Below, in pieces: positions 25,407 through 33,393 of a stretch of DNA of 34,738 nucleotides. How positions within the stretch are numbered: position 1 is the first letter of the stretch; the number at the start of each line of letters is the position of its first letter. The notes under the pieces were generated by a model. It had not been told where the DNA came from. It saw nothing but the letters and a program-made list of their open reading frames with translations, and searched no databases. This DNA comes from Planctomycetaceae bacterium (GTDB lineage Bacteria > Planctomycetota > Phycisphaerae > Sedimentisphaerales > UBA12454): contig JAJFVK010000009.1 of the NCBI GenBank assembly GCA_021371795.1, positions 1 through 34,738 on the forward strand, read 5' to 3'. A program made the position numbers and the translations under genes.

Positions 25407-26819
25407 TTACCGCGTAACGTTTTGGTTGTCAGCATATAAATAGCGTTTTCCTGATTGTTTACTCATAATTTCCGCTACTTTCCGCTCGCGAGATTTGAGA
25501 AAGTTATAATAATCTGTGTAAAGCTTTACCGTGGCTTCACCGCCCGGTTTCTCTGTTGCCCACGGCGCATTCATCAAGCCCGGAAATTGATAACATAGTA
25601 TATGTTCAAAGTTGGTGAACTTGCATAAATCGCCGATTATCCCGCTAATTGAGCGAGGATACAAGGCGTTATCTTCCTCGAATGAAAACATTTCCATATC
25701 CATCCACAAGTGAGCTCCGGCGTCTTCGCAAAGTTTCTGCATTAATTCCGCCGCTTCAGTACCGCTGATATCACCTGCCGGCATACGGTGAAAGCCGAAA
25801 GGACAGATTATATCGCAGTGCTTCAATAATTTACGCCAACTTTCAACAGCACGAGGGACAAAATGGCAATTCGGAGCCAGCATCACCGGCTTGCAGGGGG
25901 CTAAGCGGCGACAATGAGCCTGGAATTCATGAAAGAATTCCACAATCTCACACTGGTATTGCGGGTCATTGCCAAGGTCGCCATACACCTCCTCGGATAC
26001 ATACCATCCATAAAAGGATTTATGGTGTCCATACAATTCATGCAGTTCATCAGCAACCTGTTTGTGCCATTCCAATGAACCTTTGGTAAAATCGAACCAG
26101 GCATACATGCCAACAGGAAGAAATACATTCATATTATGTTTGTCGGCCTCGGTGAGAATAGCTTCCACTGGGTTCTTAGCTGTGATCGGCATTCGTCCGT
26201 GATAAAGACGCGAAGGATAAAAAGCCTTTCCATGATAACCGTCGCCCTCGATTGTGTGTTTGCCATAGTACATCTGATTGCGGAACAATTCCTGGATAAC
26301 TATAATATCCATTTTGATTTCATGCATTTCTCTGACCATTTCAGCCCAGTGTTCATCGGTAAGCTGTCTGATATTTTCATTCCAGAGACGACCTTCTTTC
26401 TCGCACCAGTGCAACAGACCCAGCCAGGCGCCACTGATTCTGCGCGAGCTTGGCACATCAGATGCGATAATCTCAAGCGTTCGAGTCTCGCAAGATTTTA
26501 TTGAACCGCTGGTAGCAACGAAAAACACCAAATGGCAACCGACACTACCTTTTGTCGGCCAGTGGAAACAAACTTCGGTAATCGATTTTGCAGCGACACT
26601 TATATTTTCGCGATGCAACAAACAGCTTTCTTCCTGCTTGCCAAGATAAAAACATACCTCAAATTTCATCGTCTCATTGCTGTGGTTTGTAACAGCGCCG
26701 CGGATATCAAGCTTTATCTTGTCCGTAACCGGCGATGGCGGTACAAACATCAAATCAACAGATGCCGTCTTCAACTGATGCTCAGTTCCAGGTGATAATT
26801 TTTTGTGTGTTAGATCCAT
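25407..26819 (-). CDS. cytosolic DUF4434-type putative glycosidase
   Basis: The product is 470 residues with no signal peptide. An N-terminal beta-sandwich (about 18-118) is followed by a TIM-barrel (about 125-450). The barrel contains the acidic motif FYGWYVSEEVYGD (E276/E277), matching GWYMTEE of the exported relative, and a second acidic stretch LWMDMEMFSFEE. This is the DUF4434 type, related to glycoside hydrolases. The reaction is not known. Being cytosolic, it would act on imported oligosaccharides, which is inference. A MITE-like element lies 54 bases upstream of the start, and the ribosome site (GGAATTTAA) is weak. Confidence 0.8.
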   Translation of the reverse strand: MDLTHKKLSPGTEHQLKTASVDLMFVPPSPVTDKIKLDIRGAVTNHSNETMKFEVCFYLGKQEESCLLHRENISVAAKSITEVCFHWPTKGSVGCHLVFFVATSGSIKSCETRTLEIIASDVPSSRRISGAWLGLLHWCEKEGRLWNENIRQLTDEHWAEMVREMHEIKMDIIVIQELFRNQMYYGKHTIEGDGYHGKAFYPSRLYHGRMPITAKNPVEAILTEADKHNMNVFLPVGMYAWFDFTKGSLEWHKQVADELHELYGHHKSFYGWYVSEEVYGDLGNDPQYQCEIVEFFHEFQAHCRRLAPCKPVMLAPNCHFVPRAVESWRKLLKHCDIICPFGFHRMPAGDISGTEAAELMQKLCEDAGAHLWMDMEMFSFEEDNALYPRSISGIIGDLCKFTNFEHILCYQFPGLMNAPWATEKPGGEATVKLYTDYYNFLKSRERKVAEIMSKQSGKRYLYADNQNVTR

Positions 26820-26873
26820 TTAAATTCCAAAATTATAAAATTATAAAATACAATTCATTACTTTCTCACAAAC

Positions 26874-27042
26874 GAGACCTCTGAAAAACACGAGATTGCT
26901 TCGTCGTCCCGATTAATCGGGACTTCTCCCGCAAGGGGACTTTAGTCGCAATGACAGAGTATATTTTTTATGTCACTGCAAGGTCTTTGAAAAAGGCTGC
27001 GGCAATCTCAAACTTTCGAAATGTCAGTTTTTCATAGGTCTC
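26874..27042. mobile_element. 169-bp MITE-like element
   Basis: The element is bounded by 15-bp terminal inverted repeats GAGACCT(C/A)TGAAAAA. A second inverted pair, GAGATTGC/GCAATCTC, lies further inside. An inner palindrome (CCCGATTAATCGGG) lies near 26909-26922. It has no coding capacity and sits between two genes. No target-site duplication is obvious. Confidence 0.6.
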
Positions 27043-27055
27043 AAACAGCTAACCA

Positions 27056-29269
27056 TTATTGGTTATCAGTCAGCCAATAATAAGCCAACTTTGACAAATC
27101 ATTAAAATCAACTATGCCGTTCTGATCTATATCACCGACAATGTCGCTGCCAGACTGAAACCAATTCTGAGCAAGCAATGCAAAATCAGCAAAATTAACC
27201 GGGGAGTTGTTATCTAAATCTGAAGCCTGATAACTGTCAGGGTCAACACCGTGATGTCTTCGGAAAATCGTTCCAACCACTTCCATTGGCGATTCCCACT
27301 TCCCTACATATCGGCCGAACTTCAACATATTGTACCAGAAATACTCCCCGCGTCCCTTTGCCACTATCGAAGTAACACAATTGTCAATGGAAAGTTCTCC
27401 GCCGGCGGCCTCAATTACGTTAGCGGCACTAACCTGCTTATATGAGTCCATTACATTGCCGTAATCGTCAACTATAACCAAATCGCCCTCGGCCCGACTG
27501 CCGTAAACAGAATCCTGCTCAAAGATATAATTCTGCAAGGTAGCATAATCATCATTCAGCAGGTAGCAATAGGTATCGCACAGCCTGCTCTGGCAGCGGC
27601 TCAACCACGAAGCGTTATTATATGGTTCTACCGGCTGCTGAAAAAGAACTGCCCCTTCTTTGTCTGCGGCATAAGTCATTAGCGAATTAATCCAGTTCCC
27701 CACATCTGTTCCGCTATATATGGTACCCATCAGCCCTCTTGCCTGGGCGTATACGTTTATGTCAATCGGCGAAATCATTTTTATCGAAGGAATCTGCGTC
27801 AGCAAAACACCTACAAAATTTCTGAAATAATTCCTCGCATCAATATTGGTTACGTCAATAAGCGGAGCAATATCATAAAAACGTTGGTATAGCGCGCTTG
27901 GATTCACATTTAAACAGTAATCCCACTGTACCAACCCGATAACCGGCACCATTTCCACGTTGTACTTTGCACAGGCATCAGCCCAGATTTGATAGTATTG
28001 CAGCGCTGTATCCCAATCTACTTCGCCGTTCCATTCAATAAAAAGCGTATTATATCCATATACATCGTGCAAAACGCGGACGATCTCATCAAAATTATCC
28101 GGCGACGGATCCTGCCAGTACTTGGTCCACGCGCCATTGACGTAGCCGTCTGGCCGATAAAATGCGTCAACGCCGCAGTTTATTGTCATAACGCCTGCCG
28201 TACGATAAGCGTTATGCTTGTATGAAACGTGCTCATCTCCATAAACGCCCATCTCTGTCAGGCTGACAATACCACTTAAAGGCGACCGGGTGAAAGCCAA
28301 AAGTACCCAATCGCAAACGGTGTCATCGGTTCCCGTCCATACAAACCGGTTTATTTTGCCGTCTGCGTTCGTTACATTATTAAGACTACCCCTAAACGTG
28401 TAATTAGACTCGTTATTCATTCGCGTTGAAATATTTACAACGGTAGGAACTTTAATATTGGAACTGGTCTTAGCCATAAAGTCGGCAAATACCTCTTTAA
28501 GTGTCGTGGTTCTGGGAAGTTTAATATAAACATATGGGTCTGAATCACCGCTCCCGAACAAACCAAAATTCCACTGTACGCTTTTGGTCTGGTCAAAAAG
28601 TGAGGTTCCATCGGTAACTCTTCTGCCGGTTCCATCGGTGTTAGTCCCATTCGGAATGGTTCCGCCATACGACACAGCAGTTCCCAATGCTAAATCATCG
28701 TAAAGAAAATTCTCCTGGTAAGCTTCAACCTCCAACAGTGAAACAACACCACTTTGAGAAATAGTATTATCAATCACTCGTATTCTTAAATAGGGATCCG
28801 TTATCGGAGTATCAAGCTTAAGCGCCAACTGCCCCACACAGTTATCTGCTGTAAAAACTGGTGTCATTATTCCGCGATATGTATAGTTAATTCTGTCCGA
28901 CGAGGAATATACTTCCACCACAGCCGGAATAAATCTTTTGGACTGCTGAATCTCAAGCCAGTAGCTCATTACCACATCAATTGAATAACTTGTACCGAGC
29001 CTGAAATCAATATCAAGCGTGTTATTGGGCATATGTGTCGGAAACCATTCGACTGAATACGGATAGTTATACCCCGAAAGGCCATCGCTTAGTTTGGTGG
29101 GATAGGGTATGTTGGTATCGACATTTCCGCCGTCAGGTATGGAAGAATAGCTGTAACGCGTATTCTGCAAGGCATTCGCACCGAATGCGGAGACGAACAT
29201 AAACACCGATAGTACCAAGGCAGAAACTACGGCTGCTCTTATATCAACAGTTTTATTCAACATATCCAC
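27056..29269 (-). CDS. exported dockerin protein with two discoidin-like modules and a TIM-barrel-like domain
   Basis: The product is 737 residues. A hydrophobic signal segment is at about residues 10-32. Two discoidin-like beta modules (about 35-185 and 190-345, each ending near SLLEVEAY or SLTEMGVY) come next. A barrel-like domain (about 355-680, with YGYNTLFIEWNGEVDW) is a possible glycosidase. The last 55 residues form a dockerin with two calcium loops: DLDNNSPVNFADF and GDIDQNGIVDFNDL. Dockerins bind cohesin partners or anchor surface complexes. Start GTG 29269 is backed by GGAG 8 bases upstream, and ATG 29263 is the alternative. The barrel family is not certain. Confidence 0.82.
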   Translation of the reverse strand: MDMLNKTVDIRAAVVSALVLSVFMFVSAFGANALQNTRYSYSSIPDGGNVDTNIPYPTKLSDGLSGYNYPYSVEWFPTHMPNNTLDIDFRLGTSYSIDVVMSYWLEIQQSKRFIPAVVEVYSSSDRINYTYRGIMTPVFTADNCVGQLALKLDTPITDPYLRIRVIDNTISQSGVVSLLEVEAYQENFLYDDLALGTAVSYGGTIPNGTNTDGTGRRVTDGTSLFDQTKSVQWNFGLFGSGDSDPYVYIKLPRTTTLKEVFADFMAKTSSNIKVPTVVNISTRMNNESNYTFRGSLNNVTNADGKINRFVWTGTDDTVCDWVLLAFTRSPLSGIVSLTEMGVYGDEHVSYKHNAYRTAGVMTINCGVDAFYRPDGYVNGAWTKYWQDPSPDNFDEIVRVLHDVYGYNTLFIEWNGEVDWDTALQYYQIWADACAKYNVEMVPVIGLVQWDYCLNVNPSALYQRFYDIAPLIDVTNIDARNYFRNFVGVLLTQIPSIKMISPIDINVYAQARGLMGTIYSGTDVGNWINSLMTYAADKEGAVLFQQPVEPYNNASWLSRCQSRLCDTYCYLLNDDYATLQNYIFEQDSVYGSRAEGDLVIVDDYGNVMDSYKQVSAANVIEAAGGELSIDNCVTSIVAKGRGEYFWYNMLKFGRYVGKWESPMEVVGTIFRRHHGVDPDSYQASDLDNNSPVNFADFALLAQNWFQSGSDIVGDIDQNGIVDFNDLSKLAYYWLTDNQ

Positions 29270-29297
29270 TTTTTAAACTCCCGCAACTTCGGTTCAT

Positions 29298-29335
29298 AAA
29301 AAGCAGGAGCCAAAGACAAGCCTCCGGCTCCTGCT
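29298..29335 (-). terminator. rho-independent terminator after the triple-CBM-like gene
   Basis: A 9-bp stem GCAGGAGCC/GGCTCCTGC (29303-29311, 29326-29334) is followed by five Ts in the minus-strand direction. It sits between the stop at 29372 and the next gene start at 29269, so these two neighbours are likely separate transcripts or partly uncoupled. Confidence 0.82.
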
Positions 29336-29371
29336 GTCATATCCATTCAATGCATTCTTAACAACTTCAAC

Positions 29372-31873
29372 TTAGAATAAGTTTTCACAACCTGACAGTT
29401 GCGGGTCAGTACAATCAAGCCACATATCAGAAAAATTAGCAATGTCCGCAAAGTCAATCTTGCCATTTTTATCTAAGTCCCCAGATAAAAACACGCCCAA
29501 GCTTATCTCGTCAAGGTCTATTACACCAGAACCCATGTCACCTAATGTGCTTGAACTCCATATCCCAAACAAAATGTGCGACATAGATGTTATATCCTCA
29601 AGAGAATTATAGCCATTTCCAGAGGCATAATCATAATTCAGGTTGTGCAGGTCAACTGTCCATTCAGTCCATACATCCGGATTACTAATGGTGGCACCAT
29701 CATATACCAAACTTTCGCCTGCTATATTTGCAAGCATGCCGCCATTATTTAAGAATTTGATATAGAAGAGATGTTCATCGCTGTTACCAGCGTGGCGTTT
29801 GATCCAGACCTTTATCTCATCATACTGACTTAAGTCTACAGGTGCATCCAGTGTATATAATACTTCACACTTTCCATCCGCCAAAGCACCGCTTAAATCA
29901 TAAGACCATTGTGCCGCCTTTTGCCCTGTTTGGGCATAAGCCGGGTCAGTCAGCAGAACAAGACTGCTGGGATGTGTTGAATTATAATACGCTTCCCAGC
30001 TATTGGCAAAAGTCTCATCATTATAAGATTCAAAATCCTGTAGGGTTGTCTCAGTAACAGTGCCGAGCCAATTAATACCCAGTAACGCAAAATCTTTCAT
30101 ATTAACACGGCAGTCTTCATTCAGGTCACCACCCTTATAGCTCCATGCGCCACATTCGTTATCGTGAATTACTACATTGACATCAGGGACTATACAATCA
30201 CCGTAGCGTGTATCAGTACTGACTAATGTATGTGTGATTAGTGAGTGGCGATCAAAATTAAGAACACTATCATCAACCGCTCTGACAGTGATGGTTTGCG
30301 CTATATTGTAATTGGCAGGTGTGAATGCCACCTGAGCCGTCTGGGCAGCGCCCGAACCACTATCAACTGTGGTTTGCCCGTCTGTATGAGCCGTAACTGT
30401 AACATTGGACGTCGGTACATACAGAAGTCTTATTGTATATGTATCCGAGGCGGCCACCTCGCTTACTTCTGTTACATCGTTGCTCTCTGTAATACAGACA
30501 GGACTCTTATAAAATACTATGTCGTCATACCACACCGTTGCGCCATTGGGATATACACCCATAAGTACCTGGTCGATCTTTTTCCATTTATCGCTTTTAT
30601 CAAATTTAATTGTGAGAGGCTGCCAGGTCGCGCTTTGCAGATTTGTAGCTATCTCTTCGCCAAGGTTCTCGAATGACGAGAGATCTCTCAATATAAAATG
30701 CATAGTGCCACCAGCGATATTACTTGTATCGCCTCTATACCAGAGACGTGCATAATCATACATCCTGCAATCCACAGATTGAAAAGCGCTCATTGTGAAA
30801 CCAACAGCATCCCCTGGAGTACCGGAAAGCGTGTATTGCATCGATTTTGTGCCGCCATGCGAGATCGTGGTAGCCAGATCCTGAATAGCATTGGCACCTT
30901 CTCCCCATACACCGCCGGACAGCCAAACATAATCCATATCAATATAACTTTCATAGCTCTCGAAATTTTCAATTACACACTCGGATGGCCAAATGGTAAC
31001 ATTAACACTTCTAATCGATTGGCTGTCGCTGGAAATGTGATTTATAACGGCCACAATCTTGGTACCGGCTGCATTGACATCATTGGCTGATTTCACAGTC
31101 ACTGTCTGCGGCACATCCCAGTTTGCAGTCGTAAATGTCAGAGTTTTAGATACGCCTGCTCCATTGCCGATATCTAATGTTGTGTCTTGTGGAGTAACAG
31201 TTACTGTTACGCTTGCGGTAGGCTGCTTTTCCAAATTAACAGTGTAACTGTCGGAACCGCTTCCTTTTTCCATAACACCGGTTGAGCCGCCGCTTTCATG
31301 AATTTGATCTTTAAACAATTCAAGATTGTCAAAGTAAATAATACCGTTGTCACCCGCTTGTAAACCGTAGAAATATCCAATGAAAAAGTTAATATCGTGA
31401 GATTTTCCATTCTGATCAAGATTAAATTCCATCATATGCCATTCATTGCTCTGGGTTGTGAAATTGTCTATCGTCACCACAGATGAAATACCACCGCTGG
31501 CACTATTAAGGTATGCCTGCCATGTGCGACCGGCATTACAACCAACCGGCCGATACCAGAATCTCAGCCTATCGTAATTGGTCCAATCCAGACTCCCCAA
31601 AGCTGTGGTATAGAGATGCTGCATATCAGCGGTAGACCCTACCGCATAGGTGTACTTCAGCGCCTTGGAGTCGCCAATTCCGTTTGTAGTATCAAGTGTA
31701 AGTGTGAACGTACCATTACCCGAGTAATACGGATTCTGCCAGTCAGCTTGTAATTGGGCATTGGTGGTGTATGACTCAAAATCATTGACCATCGCCGCCT
31801 TAGCCACATTTCCGAAAACAAACATCAAACAAAAAAACAATATCACATTTTTCAGCATAACCATTTTTTTCAT
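29372..31873 (-). CDS. exported multidomain protein: three CBM-like, two Calx-beta-like modules and a split dockerin
   Basis: The product is about 833 residues. After a signal peptide (to about residue 28) come three related beta-sandwich modules (about 30-190, 302-457, 613-796), each opening with an FESY motif (NDFESY, ENFESY, QDFESY) and resembling carbohydrate-binding modules. Two Calx-beta-like modules (200-296, 463-572) carry SDSYTVNL / SDTYTIRL and QTVTVKS / QTITVRA. One dockerin loop, GDLNEDCRVNMKDFALLGINWL, is at 583-604. The other, GDLDKNGKIDFADIANFSDMWL, is at 799-820, so the dockerin is split around the third CBM-like module. No catalytic domain was seen, so it is likely a binding or scaffold protein. 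ATG 31873 is chosen (GGAGG 7 bases upstream). Confidence 0.85.
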   Translation of the reverse strand: MKKMVMLKNVILFFCLMFVFGNVAKAAMVNDFESYTTNAQLQADWQNPYYSGNGTFTLTLDTTNGIGDSKALKYTYAVGSTADMQHLYTTALGSLDWTNYDRLRFWYRPVGCNAGRTWQAYLNSASGGISSVVTIDNFTTQSNEWHMMEFNLDQNGKSHDINFFIGYFYGLQAGDNGIIYFDNLELFKDQIHESGGSTGVMEKGSGSDSYTVNLEKQPTASVTVTVTPQDTTLDIGNGAGVSKTLTFTTANWDVPQTVTVKSANDVNAAGTKIVAVINHISSDSQSIRSVNVTIWPSECVIENFESYESYIDMDYVWLSGGVWGEGANAIQDLATTISHGGTKSMQYTLSGTPGDAVGFTMSAFQSVDCRMYDYARLWYRGDTSNIAGGTMHFILRDLSSFENLGEEIATNLQSATWQPLTIKFDKSDKWKKIDQVLMGVYPNGATVWYDDIVFYKSPVCITESNDVTEVSEVAASDTYTIRLLYVPTSNVTVTAHTDGQTTVDSGSGAAQTAQVAFTPANYNIAQTITVRAVDDSVLNFDRHSLITHTLVSTDTRYGDCIVPDVNVVIHDNECGAWSYKGGDLNEDCRVNMKDFALLGINWLGTVTETTLQDFESYNDETFANSWEAYYNSTHPSSLVLLTDPAYAQTGQKAAQWSYDLSGALADGKCEVLYTLDAPVDLSQYDEIKVWIKRHAGNSDEHLFYIKFLNNGGMLANIAGESLVYDGATISNPDVWTEWTVDLHNLNYDYASGNGYNSLEDITSMSHILFGIWSSSTLGDMGSGVIDLDEISLGVFLSGDLDKNGKIDFADIANFSDMWLDCTDPQLSGCENLF

Positions 31874-31981
31874 CACTATTCCTCCATTACTATAAAAAGT
31901 TCTTGTGATAGTTACTGTTCAACTTTTACACTCTGTTTATATATACTAAGCAGTAGAAAAAACACTCTCAACTGCAACTTG

Positions 31982-32851
31982 TTAATGATTCCAGAAATAA
32001 TGACACCATCGCGGTATCGTTCCAGCCGGGGACAATTGCGACAAATCAGATGGTTCCCTCGATGAATGACCGTCAACCCAGCTAACATTAGCATAGCCAT
32101 ACAATTTTCCAGGTTTCTTATCATGCCAACGAGTTGCAAAAAGGGTAACAGGGTTAGATTTAGATTTTGCGAGCGGGTCAAAAACACCAGGGTAAATCGC
32201 CCCAAACTCATGATCGATAAAGAATATGGTTTCACCTGGACGGCGTACATTACAAAACTTGGTAGAACCATGCAGATAGTTATAAATTCCCCACTCACCA
32301 CCCCCATTATATGTTCTATCTCCCGGCGGGCCCTCCCATTCGACACCGGACCGCCCTGGCGTTGGCAGAGAACCCGGACTAACAAAATTATTCTTATAAG
32401 GGGCACCTCTGAAAGCAGCGGCCATCCAGCCATTTATGGCATAGGTATTTCTTTTATTTTGCGGAACCTTTGCGAGAATATCTTCCTCGTGCACTGTACC
32501 GGAAAACGTTGAAAACACTGCCGATGGACATGTTAACACCGTGCCTGACTTCGCCTGACTTGCGCCTCCCAGATAACGCTGAAGCGAACCAGGGTTGCTG
32601 TATTTCTCAAATGGGGGTGCGAACGGATCTGAACGATTCCATGTAACCGGCGGAGCCCAGTCATCATTATTCGTAGACCATGTTGTCGACGCTAACGCCA
32701 ATTGCTTCTCGTTACTCTTGCAGACAGCACTCCTGGCAATTTCCCTTGCCTTTGTCAATGCAGGCATCAGAACACTCAGCAAAACTGCTATAATCGATAT
32801 TACTACCAGAAGTTCTACAAGCGTAAACGCCTTTTTGTCCCTATTGTTCAT
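31982..32851 (-). CDS. prepilin-like protein (type II pseudopilin, H-X9-DG-like C-terminus)
   Basis: The product is 289 residues. The class III signal [32 protein letters not shown] has an alanine in place of the usual glycine before the phenylalanine, as is common in planctomycetes. The C-terminus carries RWHDKKPG...[11 protein letters not shown], like the 'H-X9-DG' domain but with a longer gap. Such proteins are cleaved by prepilin peptidase and displayed on a type II or pilus-like apparatus, and in planctomycetes they are numerous and often lie beside exported hydrolases. GGAGGG lies 7 bases before the ATG at 32851. Candidate operator B is 135 bases upstream. Confidence 0.9.
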   Translation of the reverse strand: MNNRDKKAFTLVELLVVISIIAVLLSVLMPALTKAREIARSAVCKSNEKQLALASTTWSTNNDDWAPPVTWNRSDPFAPPFEKYSNPGSLQRYLGGASQAKSGTVLTCPSAVFSTFSGTVHEEDILAKVPQNKRNTYAINGWMAAAFRGAPYKNNFVSPGSLPTPGRSGVEWEGPPGDRTYNGGGEWGIYNYLHGSTKFCNVRRPGETIFFIDHEFGAIYPGVFDPLAKSKSNPVTLFATRWHDKKPGKLYGYANVSWVDGHSSREPSDLSQLSPAGTIPRWCHYFWNH

Positions 32852-32985
32852 TATTTAACCCTCCGTATTTTAAACATTACTATATGCCATAAAACTCGCA
32901 AATATTCATTCGGCTTATGCCTTCTATAAAATATCTAAACGCATTATTACACATTATTGCATTTAGCACATCACTTTTGAACACC

Positions 32986-33016
32986 AAATTGATTATTTCT
33001 CCCCCCACTTTGTATA
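32986..33016 (-). promoter_or_regulatory. 31-bp candidate AraC-type activator site B
   Basis: Plus-strand positions 33001-33016 read CCCCCCACTTTGTATA. The 17 bases at 33000-33016 match site A at 16 positions. The proximal repeat half is degenerate. It lies 134 bases upstream of the prepilin-like gene, with the same relative orientation as A and C. An AATAAT (32953-32958) could serve as -10 about 28 bases downstream. Confidence 0.55.
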
Positions 33017-33229
33017 AGACCAAGCTTTAATATGTTTTATCTTAAATTGTCCCAAAAATGGAAAACATATGATTGGGTGTTCGTACATTAATTTGCGTGG
33101 CACATATTTAATGTTAGTCTTTGTTTAAGCTTGAGTTACAAACAGCTTTCGTCAACTCAAACACACGTCATTTTGCCGAGGACACAGCCCATCCCTCCCC
33201 TGATGCTAACTCAGAATCATCATTTATTT

Positions 33230-33260
33230 AATACAAAATGGTGGGACAAAAACACAAAAT
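33230..33260 (+). promoter_or_regulatory. 31-bp candidate AraC-type activator site C
   Basis: On the minus strand it contains CCCACCATTTTGTAT, and two ACAAAAT words on the plus strand (33233, 33254) are 21 bases apart. It aligns to site A at 23 of 31 bases. It lies 133 bases upstream of the divergent gene's ATG. A TATGTT at 33287-33292 is placed like the -10 of site A. Confidence 0.6.
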
Positions 33261-33279
33261 ATACTATCTTTTCATGAAG

Positions 33280-33307
33280 GAAACCTTATGTTGTAATACA
33301 TGGTTTC
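33280..33307. promoter_or_regulatory. inverted repeat at the toroid-gene promoter
   Basis: GAAACC...ATGT and ACATGGTTTC form an imperfect inverted repeat covering the proposed -10 (33287-33292). It could be a second operator or a hairpin at the transcript start. Confidence 0.4.
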
Positions 33308-33393
33308 TAAAAAATACAGTGGTTCGAATGCCATCTCTATTTTTTCTAAGGATGAAGCCGGATTAAAGCTACTATTTTTTATAGGTCTTGCAT

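Noticed and set aside
31912-32433. 173-residue minus-strand frame overlapping the prepilin-like gene
   Set aside because: It lies in another frame of the prepilin-like gene, has no family resemblance, and the overlapped frame has a strong ribosome site and clear motifs.
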